Made by a program: the position numbers and the translations under genes. The notes under the pieces are model-generated. The model had not been told where the DNA came from and did not search any database. It saw nothing but the letters and a program-made list of their open reading frames with translations. This document shows positions 24,165 to 32,607 of a stretch of DNA of 58,601 nucleotides, one piece after another (the stretch's first letter is position 1; each line of letters starts with the position of its first letter). The stretch comes from Paludibaculum sp. Its GTDB lineage: Bacteria; Acidobacteriota; Terriglobia; Bryobacterales; Bryobacteraceae. Location: the NCBI GenBank assembly GCA_029973955.1, contig JARKQJ010000254.1:1-58601 (forward strand), given 5' to 3'.

Positions 24165-25559
24165 ATGCGGAACCGATTGATTGGCGTCATTTTACTCGCC
24201 TTAGCCTGCTCCCAGGCCCCCGCGCTCGCCGCTGAAAAGCAGAAGAAGCTGCCCAAGCCCGGCTGGAACATGTTCTCCAAGGATCAGGACATCCAGATGG
24301 GCCGCGAATACGCCCAGCAGATCGAGCAGCAGTTCAAGGTGGTCGACAACCGCGAACTCACCGATTACATTAACCGCATCGGCCAGCGCCTGGTCAAACA
24401 GGGCGGACTCGAGCAATACCAGTACCCCTTCTTCTTCAAAGTGGTCCACGAGGATAGCATCAACGCCTTCGCCCTCCCCGGCGGTCCCATGTTTGTTCAT
24501 ACCGGCCTCATCAAAGCCGCCGACAATGAGGGCCAGATCGCCGGCGTCCTCGCCCACGAACTTTCCCACGTCGTCCTCCGCCACGGCACCAACCAGGCCT
24601 CCAAAGCCCAGATCGCCCAGCTCGGTGCCGTCCTCGGCGGCGCCATGCTCGGCAACGGCTCCCTCACCGGCCAGCTCGCCCAGCTCGGCATCGGCCTCGG
24701 CGCCAACTCCGTCCTCCTTAAGTTCTCCCGCGGCGCTGAAAGCGATGCCGATCTCCTCGGCGCTTACACCATGGCCAAAGCCGGTTATAACCCCATCGAG
24801 ATGGCCCGCTTCTTCGAAAAACTCCAGGCCGAGGCAGGCAAGTCCAACAAGCTCGTCGAGTTCTTCACCTCCACGCACCCCAACCCCGGCAACCGCGTCC
24901 AGGCCATCGAGGGCCAGCTCCCCTATATGCCCCGCGGCGACTACAACACCGTCGAGGGCAACCTCAAGTCCATGCAGGCCGCCGTCACCAAATTGGGCCC
25001 GGCGCCGAAGCCCAAGCAGGTCGCCCAGGGTCAGGGTCAAGGCCAGGGGCAGGGAAGTCAGCCCGCCGCCAATACCCCCAAGCCCGCCAACGTCGCCGTC
25101 TCTTCCAACATGAAGGTCTACCAGTCCTCCGCTCTCGCCATCTCTTACCCAGACAATTGGCAGACCTCCGCCGGCCAGAACTCGCTCACCATCGCTCCCT
25201 CTGAAGGGCTGCTTCAGGGTGCCATCGGCTACGGCGTCGTTGTCGCCGCCGCCCAGAGCCCCAACGGCCGCGTCAACCTCCAGCAGGACACCCAGAAGCT
25301 GCTCCAATCCATCGCCCAGGAGAACGCCGGCGCTCAGATCGTCCAGCAGCCCCAGTCCATCACCATCAGCGGCTCGGCCGCCATGGTCTCCCAACTGAAG
25401 TCCAAGTCCCCTTACGTAAACACCACGGAGATCGACACCGTCATCACCATCGACCGCGGCGCCAACCTCGTCTACCTCATCTGCATCGCTCCCGAACCCG
25501 ACTACTCCAGGTTCGAGCCTGTCTTCCAGCAGATGGTCCGGTCGATTCAATTCAAGTAA
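24165..25559 (+). CDS. Exported M48 family metalloprotease with C-terminal accessory domain
   Basis: 464 aa from ATG 24165, with AGGAGG about 8 nt upstream. Signal peptide ends near APALAA. M48 zinc site H131-ELS-H135 in VLAHELSHVVLRHG, third ligand in ESDADLLGAYTM, and SIMAFALPGG-like ...INAFALPGGPMFVHTGL, as in BepA/YfgC and LoiP. A Gln/Pro-rich linker (about 286-310) leads to a C-terminal domain of about 155 aa starting SSNMKVYQSSALAISYPD, which I cannot name. Role in periplasmic protein quality control is inferred. The stop overlaps the next start (TAATG). Confidence 0.92.
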   Translation: MRNRLIGVILLALACSQAPALAAEKQKKLPKPGWNMFSKDQDIQMGREYAQQIEQQFKVVDNRELTDYINRIGQRLVKQGGLEQYQYPFFFKVVHEDSINAFALPGGPMFVHTGLIKAADNEGQIAGVLAHELSHVVLRHGTNQASKAQIAQLGAVLGGAMLGNGSLTGQLAQLGIGLGANSVLLKFSRGAESDADLLGAYTMAKAGYNPIEMARFFEKLQAEAGKSNKLVEFFTSTHPNPGNRVQAIEGQLPYMPRGDYNTVEGNLKSMQAAVTKLGPAPKPKQVAQGQGQGQGQGSQPAANTPKPANVAVSSNMKVYQSSALAISYPDNWQTSAGQNSLTIAPSEGLLQGAIGYGVVVAAAQSPNGRVNLQQDTQKLLQSIAQENAGAQIVQQPQSITISGSAAMVSQLKSKSPYVNTTEIDTVITIDRGANLVYLICIAPEPDYSRFEPVFQQMVRSIQFK

Positions 25560-26173
25560 TGCCTGAACGAAATACAGCTATCTTATTCGATTTCGATGGG
25601 GTTCTTGCCGATACCGAACCCCTCCACTGGGAGTGCTGGAACACCGTCCTCGAACCCCTTGGCGTTTCCATCTCCTGGCAGAATTACGTGGACCACTGCG
25701 TCGGCATCTCGGACCGTGAATTCCTCGAAACCATGGGACGCCACGCCAATCCGCCTCGACAAATAGATGAATTGTGGCCTCTTTACCCACAGAAAAAGAA
25801 GCTACTTAGAGACCGCGCTCTGTCCGGAAATCTGATCCATCCCGAGACCCGCCAGATCCTGCAAGATCTTGCCGGCCATCCCATGGCCGTCGTCACTTCA
25901 AGCAGCAGATTAGAGATTGAGGCTATCTTAAAGAATGAGAAAGTACTTAATCTTTTCAAAACGGCTGTCTACGGGGACGAAGTAGCCAACCTTAAACCAA
26001 ATCCTGAGCCCTATCTCACCGCCATGCGGAAGCTCGGCGTGACCCAGGCCATCGCCTTGGAAGATTCCGGCCCCGGCAAAGAAAGTGCCCGCGCCGCCGG
26101 CTGCGAACTCATCGAAGTCGACCACGCCCGCGACGTCCCCAATCTACTCAGAAAAAGATTGAAATTTACTTAG
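25559..26173 (+). CDS. HAD-superfamily hydrolase (beta-phosphoglucomutase/phosphatase-like)
   Basis: 204 aa. HAD motif I LFDFDGVLADTEPLH, motif II VVTSSS, motif III with K in LKPNPEPYL, motif IV ALEDSGPGKESARAAG. Typical of small-molecule phosphatases or phosphomutases with an alpha-helical cap. Coupled to the M48 gene by TAATG. The 3' two thirds use AT-rich codons (TTA, AGA, AAA) much more than neighbours, a hint of different ancestry. Confidence 0.87.
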   Translation: MPERNTAILFDFDGVLADTEPLHWECWNTVLEPLGVSISWQNYVDHCVGISDREFLETMGRHANPPRQIDELWPLYPQKKKLLRDRALSGNLIHPETRQILQDLAGHPMAVVTSSSRLEIEAILKNEKVLNLFKTAVYGDEVANLKPNPEPYLTAMRKLGVTQAIALEDSGPGKESARAAGCELIEVDHARDVPNLLRKRLKFT

Positions 26174-26258
26174 CTGGCCCTTTACTGCGCGCAATTCTCG
26201 GAGTACTCTGAGACATCTTGTGCAGGCTCAAACTGCCGCACGGAAGGAGGAGGTACTT

Positions 26259-26855
26259 TTGCGTCAGCCACTCTGTCTTGTTGCCGCATTCGCGTTTTGC
26301 AGTCTTTCCGCCCTGGCCGTCACCATCACCTTCGAAGGGGCTTCCAACAGCATCTACAGCAGCCCCATCGTTCGAAGTGGTTTCACCATCGGAAATCCCA
26401 TCGGAGATGAACAACACTTTCACGAGATCACGTCCACTGGTTTTGGCTTGCCAAACAATGGAACGGGAGTGCTCCTGAATGACCGCGACACCCGCATCTA
26501 CGTCGCCCAGGGGGGCACGGCCTTCACCCTCGGCAGCGTGGATGTCGCCGCTGCCTTGGACAATAGCCCGGGCGTCGGTATCACCATCACCGGCTACCTC
26601 TTGGGCGCGCCCACCGGCACCGTGGATCTAGCCGATTTCGGCCTCGGCTATACCACGCTCCTCGGAGCCACTCTCGGCTCCGTCGACTACCTGCTGTTCG
26701 ACGGCATCGGCGGCCAGGGCGGCTTCGTGCTCGATAACCTGGTCCTCAACGAAAGCGTCCAACAAGAGCCCGTAGGAGAGGTGCCTGAACCCGCCACTGT
26801 GACGTATCTCTGCGCAGGACTCCTGGCTCTGTCCATCGCCCGCAGCCGCAAGTAG
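26259..26855 (+). CDS. PEP-CTERM sorting-domain protein
   Basis: 198 aa. TTG 26259 is chosen because AAGGAGGAGG lies 5 nt upstream and the signal peptide (LCLVAAFAFCSLSALA) then starts properly; a GTG at 26220 is the alternative. The secreted body is beta-rich with no named domain. It ends with VPEPAT, a hydrophobic stretch (YLCAGLLALSIA) and RSRK: the tripartite C-terminal signal cut by exosortase. Exported to the surface or matrix. Followed by a strong hairpin at 26927-26959. Confidence 0.88.
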   Translation: MRQPLCLVAAFAFCSLSALAVTITFEGASNSIYSSPIVRSGFTIGNPIGDEQHFHEITSTGFGLPNNGTGVLLNDRDTRIYVAQGGTAFTLGSVDVAAALDNSPGVGITITGYLLGAPTGTVDLADFGLGYTTLLGATLGSVDYLLFDGIGGQGGFVLDNLVLNESVQQEPVGEVPEPATVTYLCAGLLALSIARSRK

Positions 26856-26926
26856 GTCCGCCCCGGTCTCTGCCCAAAATTCCCCCAGGTGCAGCCTCGG
26901 GGCTACCGGGCCAAAGGCTCCACACC

Positions 26927-26959
26927 AGAAAGGGCCACCCCCCAGGGGTGGCCCTTTCT
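26927..26959. terminator. Strong bidirectional hairpin terminator
   Basis: Perfect 15-bp inverted repeat with a 3-nt CCA loop: left arm 26927-26941, right arm 26945-26959. Both arms start or end with an A/T-rich AGAAA/TTTCT tail that serves as a U-run in each direction. It lies between the PEP-CTERM gene and the convergent FecR-type gene. Confidence 0.85.
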
Positions 26960-27050
26960 CAATTTCAACGTTCTCTGCTTTCCGTTATCTACTTCCGATA
27001 ATCGATATTATGTAAACTAAGTAACCTGGAACCGACAAACCAGGATTCGA

Positions 27051-29678
27051 CTACCGGCCCCGGCCGCCTCCTCCCCCACGGCTGCCTCCGCAGCCTCCCC
27101 CGCTGACGTGGCCGCCGCCCATGCTGCCTCCACCGCTCCGCATCCCTCCTCCCCCACCGCCGAAACTGGGAGAGCTATGCCCGATCGAGCCCCCGCCGCC
27201 GAAGCTCGGTGATGGCGCGTTCCGCATGGAGCCGCCACCTCCGAAGCCGGTCGATGGCGAACTCATCCCGCTGCGGCTGCCGCCACTGAAGCCGCCCCCG
27301 CCGGTCGAGTAGCTCGGCGCAACGCTCCGGCTCCCGCCGCCGAAGGTGCTCCCTCCGGTCGAATAGCTCGGCGCGCCGCTCCGGCTTTCACTGCCATAGC
27401 TCGCCACGCCGCTGCGGTTGGACGAGTCGGCGATCCCCATGCCGCCGCCAGTGGACCACCCCCCTCTCGACATCGGCTCCGCCCAGCTGTTGCCACGCGA
27501 CCGCCCGCCCCCGCCGCCGCCCGTCGTCGCCGGGCTGTCGGTCCGCGGCGCTGCCGGTTGCGCACTCTCGCTCCGGCCGCCTCCACCCGTCGACCCGCTC
27601 CGCGTGCCCGGATCAATCCGCGGCGTCTCTACCGCTCTGGAAGGTACGCTCCGGCCTGCCGCGCCGCCGCCAGTAGACCAACTCCGCGAGCCGGCGTCGC
27701 CCCGCGGCGTCTCCACCGACCTCGTGGGCTCGCTCCGGCCGGCGTTGCCGCCGCCAGTAGACCAGCTCCGCGAGCCGGTGTCGCCCCGCGGCGTCTCCAC
27801 CGACCTCGTGGGCTCGCTCCGGCCCGCCGCCCCGCCGCCCGTCGTCCAGCTCCGGCCCGCCTCAGACCGCGCCGCGCCGCTCGCGTCCCCTACCCCACTC
27901 CGGGAGCCCGGGTTCCCGAACGTCCTCCAACCGTTTCCAGTCGACTCGGCCGGCCGGCTCGCCGGCGCTTCCGCACTCCGGCTGCCCGTCCCGCTGTTGC
28001 CGCTCCGGCTGCTCACTGCTGGGTCTCCGAACCGGCCCCAATCGCTGGCGCCCGACCGGGTCTCCGTCCCGCGGCTCCCCTCGTCGGACCGCCGCCACCC
28101 TTGGCCGCCCGAACTGGTTCCGCGCGCATCTTCCGCCGACCGCGACGGCGCCATGCCCCGCGAGTTCTCAGACTGCCGGAATCCGTTCGCCCCGGCCGGC
28201 GTCCCATTCGCACCGCGGCCCGTCTCGGCGCCCATCGCCCGGCTGGCCACCTGCTCCATGCCGCGCCGCTGATCGTCGAACGAAACCCGGTCCACCCGTG
28301 CCGGCGCCGCCGACCTGGAGTAGAACCGTTCGTTCCCTGCTCCGCGGCCCTCTATGCCGCGCACCGCCGCATCGCGCTCGCTCATCCGCAGGCTGTCACG
28401 CCCCGGCGCCACCGGCACCGCACCCTGCGCCATACTGGCGCGGCTCAGCTCCTCGCCGCCCATGCGCAGCGGCCGGCCCGTGTAGCCGCGGCTGAAGTCG
28501 CTGCCGTTCACCGCCATCACGCCGTTGTTCACCCGCGCATTGCGGTACACGTTCGTGATGTTCACGTTATTCACGATCGTCGTGTTGTTGTACACGTTTC
28601 CGCCGCGATAGCCGTGATAGTATCCCGAGCCCCACCAGCGGTGGTAAGGCTCGAACGGAGCCAGTGGAACCCAGCCCACCGCGCCCCAGCCAATCCCGAA
28701 ACCAGCGCTGAATCCGCCCCAACTGCTCCAGCCCACCCAGCCCACCAAGGCCGGGCTCCAATAGTGCCGCATTCCCATGCCGCCCGGATACCAGCACCAG
28801 CGGCTCCCATGATAGAACCAGCGGCCGTAGTGATACGGCGCCCAGCCCCAAGGATCGTAGCTCACCCAAGTCCAGCCATACCAATCCGCCCATACCCACC
28901 GCCCGTAGCGGTACGGCGACCAGCCCACGGCCACGGTCGGTGCCCAGCTCCAGCCGTAGGGCGCCACGTACACCCAATCGCCGTGGCCGTTCAGATCCTC
29001 GGCCCCGTAGATGTCGCGGCTGACATACTGATAGACACCCGCGCCCTTCTGCAACTCCTTGTTCCGGTTGTGGTTGAACTCGTCCCACGCGTCGCGCGGG
29101 ACCTCCGCCACAAACTGGTACTCGCTCTGGTTCGCGTCTCCCATCCTCACAACCATCGTGCGTCCCGGACGCAGCTTCTGCGTACCCGTCGGCGTGAAGA
29201 TTTCGGCCTCGCCGCTTCGCACCGTCAGCTCCGCCGTCCCGTCCGGACGCACCATCACGCGGTACTCGCCATACGCCACCGGCCGCAGCGAAGCGCCCGG
29301 CGTTGAGATCTCCACCTGGGCGTCCCCGCCCTTGATGGCGTTGAACGTCGTCAGCCCCTTTGCCACCTGAATCTGGTAGAGCTTGCTTTCAAGCTGCGAC
29401 AGCCGGATCTCGCTCTCGCCCGCCAGCCGGATCCGGTGGTAGTAGTCGAACTGCACTTCCGCCCGCGATCCCTGCCCTGTCAACACGCGGTCTTCCACTA
29501 ACAGCGGCGCATTGATCGCCCCCGCCACCCAATCGCCCGAATCGCCACGCTTCACGGACACGTCGCCATTCATCAGGCTCAAACGCGCCACGCCTCGATT
29601 CTGGTCATCCTGCTGCGCAAGCAACGCCCCGCTCAACATCATCGCCGCGAGCGCCATCCACATCTTCTTGCGTTTCAT
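27051..29678 (-). CDS. FecR-domain protein with YXWGXW-like repeats and Gly/Ser-rich C-terminus
   Basis: 875 aa from ATG 29678 (AAGGAAG upstream). Signal peptide MWMALAAMMLSGALLAQ. Residues about 30-180 are FecR-like (GDVSVKRGDSGDWVAG, FNAIKGGDAQVEISTPG, GEAEIFTPTGTQKLRPG). Next comes a Trp/Tyr/Gly/Pro-rich block with repeats such as WVYVAPYGWSWAP, GRWVWADWYGWTWVSYD and DPWGWAPYHYGRW, as in DUF6600 proteins. The last 450 residues are low-complexity Ser/Gly/Arg with 28-residue tandem repeats and a GGG-rich end. Probably an envelope or surface protein; function unknown. Confidence 0.85.
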   Translation of the reverse strand: MKRKKMWMALAAMMLSGALLAQQDDQNRGVARLSLMNGDVSVKRGDSGDWVAGAINAPLLVEDRVLTGQGSRAEVQFDYYHRIRLAGESEIRLSQLESKLYQIQVAKGLTTFNAIKGGDAQVEISTPGASLRPVAYGEYRVMVRPDGTAELTVRSGEAEIFTPTGTQKLRPGRTMVVRMGDANQSEYQFVAEVPRDAWDEFNHNRNKELQKGAGVYQYVSRDIYGAEDLNGHGDWVYVAPYGWSWAPTVAVGWSPYRYGRWVWADWYGWTWVSYDPWGWAPYHYGRWFYHGSRWCWYPGGMGMRHYWSPALVGWVGWSSWGGFSAGFGIGWGAVGWVPLAPFEPYHRWWGSGYYHGYRGGNVYNNTTIVNNVNITNVYRNARVNNGVMAVNGSDFSRGYTGRPLRMGGEELSRASMAQGAVPVAPGRDSLRMSERDAAVRGIEGRGAGNERFYSRSAAPARVDRVSFDDQRRGMEQVASRAMGAETGRGANGTPAGANGFRQSENSRGMAPSRSAEDARGTSSGGQGWRRSDEGSRGTETRSGASDWGRFGDPAVSSRSGNSGTGSRSAEAPASRPAESTGNGWRTFGNPGSRSGVGDASGAARSEAGRSWTTGGGAAGRSEPTRSVETPRGDTGSRSWSTGGGNAGRSEPTRSVETPRGDAGSRSWSTGGGAAGRSVPSRAVETPRIDPGTRSGSTGGGGRSESAQPAAPRTDSPATTGGGGGGRSRGNSWAEPMSRGGWSTGGGMGIADSSNRSGVASYGSESRSGAPSYSTGGSTFGGGSRSVAPSYSTGGGGFSGGSRSGMSSPSTGFGGGGSMRNAPSPSFGGGGSIGHSSPSFGGGGGGMRSGGGSMGGGHVSGGGCGGSRGGGGGRGR
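27563..27850 (-). repeat. 84-bp tandem repeats inside the FecR-type gene
   Basis: Units beginning CGCTCCGGCC at 27647, 27731 and 27815 give an 84-bp period, with a more diverged copy before them. Each encodes 28 residues containing W(S/T)TGGG, AGRSEPTRSVETPRG and D(A/T)GSRS. The first two full units are nearly identical, so copy number may vary between strains. Confidence 0.85.
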
Positions 29679-29866
29679 GGCAGGCTTCCTTTCCCCCCGC
29701 GCCTTCAGGCCGGGGTCAACCAAGTTACTGCACGAACCTTGCCAATCTCCAAGTCCTTCATTCTTCAAGCCGCTTTCTTTGCATCCGCTGGCCGAAAACC
29801 ACCACCACGCTACTTTTCCACCACCACCTTCTCTTCTCCCGCCGTTTCCGGCTACACTATCTTCTT

Positions 29867-31693
29867 ATGGATTCGGCCGGCCCGCCTTCCTTAGCCGACG
29901 CCCACTCCTCTGTCCGCACCTCCCACCCTTCCCTCCTCAAGCGCATGTTCGCCTTCGCCGGGCCGGCTTACCTGGTGAGCGTGGGCTACATGGATCCCGG
30001 CAACTGGGCCACCGATATCGAAGGCGGCGCGCGCTTCGGCTACAAGCTCCTCTGGGTCCTCGTTCTCTCCAATGCCATGGCGATTCTGCTGCAGACGCTC
30101 AGCGCCCGCCTCGGCATCGTCTCTGGCCGCGACTTGGCCCAGGCCTGCCGCGAGTCTTATCCCAAGGCCATCTCCTGGGCGCTTTGGGGTCTCTGCGAAG
30201 TCGCCATCGCCGCCTGCGACCTCGCCGAGTTGATCGGCGCCGCCATCGGTCTCAACCTCCTCTTTCACATCCCGCTGCTCACCGGCGTCCTGCTCTCCGC
30301 CACCGATACCATCCTCATTCTCTGGTTCGGCCGCTTCGGGATTCGCGTGATCGAAACCGTCATCCTCGCCTTCATCTCCATCATTGCCGGCTGTTTCTTC
30401 CTGGAGATCATGCTCGCCCGCCCCGTCCTCTCCGAGGTCGCCGCCGGCCTCGTCCCGCGCCTCGACGGCTCGTCGCTCTATGTCGCCATCGGCATGCTCG
30501 GCGCCACCGTCATGCCCCACAATCTCTACCTCCACTCCTCTCTTGTCCAAACCCGCAGCTTCGGCTCCGATCTCGAAAGCAAGCGCTCCGCCTGCCGTTT
30601 CAATCTGATCGACTCCGTCATCGCCCTCAACGGCGCGCTGCTCGTCAACGCCGCCATTCTTGTCCTCGCCGGCGCCACCTTCTTTAAGAGCGGAGTCGTC
30701 GTCACCGAGATCCAGCAGGCCCACCAGATGCTCTCGCCGCTGCTCGGCACCACGCTCGCTTCGGTCGCCTTCGCCGTCGCCCTGCTCTGCTCCGGCCAGT
30801 CTTCCACCATCACCGGCACCATGGCCGGTCAGATTGTCATGGAGGGCTTCCTCAACTTCCGCATGCGGCCTTGGCTGCGCCGTTTCATTACCCGCATGTT
30901 CGCCGTCGTCCCGGCTGCCATCGTCATCTACTACGCCGGCGATCAGGGCGCCTACCGCCTGCTCATCCTCAGCCAGGTCATTCTCTCTCTCCAACTGCCC
31001 TTCGCCGTCATTCCCCTGCTCCGCTTCACCTCCGACCGCGCCCGCATGGACGCGCTCGTGAATCCGCCTTGGGTCCGCATCCTCGGTTGGACCTGTGCCG
31101 CCCTGATCCTCTCCCTCAACTCCTGGCTCGCCTTCACCGAACTCCGCGAATGGCCGCTTCTCGCTTCCCTCCCCCTGACCCTGTCGCTCCTCGCCCTGCT
31201 CGGTTACATCTCCTTCGCCAAGCCCTCCGGCCGCGCCGCCGTGGAACTCCCCGCCACCCTCTACGACTTCCCCGCCCCCATCTACCGCATCATCCTCGTC
31301 CCTGTCGATCACTCCGACCTCGACTGCATCGCCATCTCCCACGCCGTTTCGCTCGCCCGTCCCCAGAAGGCTGCCATCCACCTCCTGCACGTGGAAGAGG
31401 ACGTCCCCTCGCGCGTCTACGGCCAATCCCAGACCGCCGAGGTCGAGGAGGGTTCCCGCTATTTCGAGGACCTCCTCGCCTCCATCCGCCGTACCGGTCT
31501 GGAAGCGGATCTGACCGTCACGTACAGCGAGAATCCCAAGGAGATGATCATTCGGCACGCCCGGGAACTCCAGCCCGATCTCATCGTGATGGGCGCTCAC
31601 GGCCACCGCGGCATCAAGGATCTCGTCTTCGGCGCCACCATCAATGAGGTCCGCCACGCACTCACGGCCCCTCTCCTAATCGTTCGCCGCTAA
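29867..31693 (+). CDS. Nramp-family divalent metal transporter fused to a universal stress protein domain
   Basis: 608 aa. Residues about 25-455 are an Nramp/MntH transporter with the metal-binding DPGNWATD (D43-N46) and MPHNLYLHSS (216-219) motifs and about 11 membrane segments. After a cytoplasmic linker the C-terminal 145 residues form a UspA domain (IILVPVDHSDLDCIAISHA at its start). It has the nucleotide-binding pattern MGAHGHRGIKDLVFGAT and PLLIVRR at the end. Likely proton-driven Mn/Fe uptake with nucleotide-sensing regulation. The stop codon lies within a 41-bp tandem repeat. Confidence 0.93.
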   Translation: MDSAGPPSLADAHSSVRTSHPSLLKRMFAFAGPAYLVSVGYMDPGNWATDIEGGARFGYKLLWVLVLSNAMAILLQTLSARLGIVSGRDLAQACRESYPKAISWALWGLCEVAIAACDLAELIGAAIGLNLLFHIPLLTGVLLSATDTILILWFGRFGIRVIETVILAFISIIAGCFFLEIMLARPVLSEVAAGLVPRLDGSSLYVAIGMLGATVMPHNLYLHSSLVQTRSFGSDLESKRSACRFNLIDSVIALNGALLVNAAILVLAGATFFKSGVVVTEIQQAHQMLSPLLGTTLASVAFAVALLCSGQSSTITGTMAGQIVMEGFLNFRMRPWLRRFITRMFAVVPAAIVIYYAGDQGAYRLLILSQVILSLQLPFAVIPLLRFTSDRARMDALVNPPWVRILGWTCAALILSLNSWLAFTELREWPLLASLPLTLSLLALLGYISFAKPSGRAAVELPATLYDFPAPIYRIILVPVDHSDLDCIAISHAVSLARPQKAAIHLLHVEEDVPSRVYGQSQTAEVEEGSRYFEDLLASIRRTGLEADLTVTYSENPKEMIIRHARELQPDLIVMGAHGHRGIKDLVFGATINEVRHALTAPLLIVRR

Positions 31694-31752
31694 CCCCCTC
31701 CCTTCCAGGTCCTCTCCTAATCGCTCGCCACTAACCCCCTCCATTCCAGGTC
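31671..31752. repeat. 41-bp tandem duplication spanning the end of the Nramp-USP gene
   Basis: Copies 31671-31711 and 31712-31752 differ at three positions. The first carries the real stop codon; the second repeats it downstream in noncoding sequence. It abuts the inverted-repeat element that begins at 31755. Confidence 0.85.
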
Positions 31753-32065
31753 ATATTTTGGGGACGGTGCACTAAATCCCCAAATTCCCTCAGCCCCGCC
31801 TCATTCCCGCTCTTTCACTTACCCCGCCCGCCCCTCCTCCAAACCGGCAATAATTTGGGGATTTAGTGCACCGTCCCCGAAATACACTGTTTCTTCGCCT
31901 TTTGGGGGCCCGCGGCAAGGCTTCACCAATATGGGTCAACCCGTCCAACCCCTGTGTCCATCTGACCCGCCCCAGTCCTGCTTGCACCAATCAATCCACT
32001 GATAACGCAAGGCTTATTTCGCGTTACAAGTGGCCCGCCTCGTGCACGGAACCAGTACGGAAGCC
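31694..32065. other. Noncoding interval with repeats only
   Basis: Apart from the tandem copy and the inverted-repeat element, the remaining part (31884-32065) shows no credible gene. A TAACGC...GCGTTA dyad lies around 32001-32024, shortly before the next gene, and may be a promoter-proximal operator. Confidence 0.5.
31755..31883. repeat. REP/MITE-like inverted repeat pair
   Basis: 32-nt arms at 31755-31786 and 31852-31883 are inverted repeats with one mismatch, separated by 65 nt without an ORF. Each arm also has its own dyad, GGGGA...TCCCC around GTGCAC. The whole could fold as one long stem or two short hairpins. This layout resembles REP doublets mobilised by REP-associated tyrosine transposases; no transposase is present here. 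Confidence 0.7.
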
Positions 32066-32605
32066 ATGCGTCCAGCTCTTCAACTCGCCCTCCTCTGCGC
32101 ACTCGCACCGCTCGGGGCCACCACTTTGGAGAAGCTCTCGGTGGACGATATGGTCCAGAAGTCCACCTCCATCGTTCGCGGAAAGGCCACCGCTTCCACC
32201 ACCACGCAACGTGGCTCCGTGATCTACACCATCTACCGCTTCCAGGTCACCGAAGTCCTCAAGGGCTCCGGCACCAGCGGCGCCACCGACGTGTATGTCC
32301 CTGGCGGCATCTATGGCGGCTTCCGCCAGAGCGTCTCCGGTTCGCCCACGCTCGACACAGGCGTCGAGTATGTCCTCTTTCTCTGGACCAGCCCCAAGGG
32401 CATTCCCCAGGTCATCGGCCTCAGCCAGGGCGTTTTTGAAGTGAAAACCAGCGCCGGCGGCGAGCGGATTCTCACTCGCGGCCCCATCGCGGCCGACATG
32501 ATCGACGCTTCCGGCAACTCCATCGAAGATCAGGGCCTCAAGCTCACTCTCACCCGCCTCCAGCAGCGCGTGCGCGCGCTCGTCCCTGCCCAGGAGGTCC
32601 GCTAG
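32066..32605 (+). CDS. Secreted hypothetical protein
   Basis: 179 aa from ATG 32066 (GGAAG just upstream). Signal peptide LQLALLCALAPLGATT. The body has SIVRGKATAS...IYTIYRFQVTEVLKGSG and VYVPGG, a beta-rich pattern common to small acidobacterial exported proteins of unknown function. It ends 2 bp before the matrixin-type protease gene, so the two are probably co-expressed and may act together. Confidence 0.75.
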   Translation: MRPALQLALLCALAPLGATTLEKLSVDDMVQKSTSIVRGKATASTTTQRGSVIYTIYRFQVTEVLKGSGTSGATDVYVPGGIYGGFRQSVSGSPTLDTGVEYVLFLWTSPKGIPQVIGLSQGVFEVKTSAGGERILTRGPIAADMIDASGNSIEDQGLKLTLTRLQQRVRALVPAQEVR

Positions 32606-32607
32606 CC

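Noticed and set aside
27563..27850. CRISPR-like regular repeats
   Set aside because: The period is in frame with a coding gene and there are no unique spacers; they are protein-coding tandem repeats.
29891..31657. 588-codon minus frame opposite the Nramp-USP gene
   Set aside because: Shadow of the transporter frame; acidic low-complexity product with no start signal.
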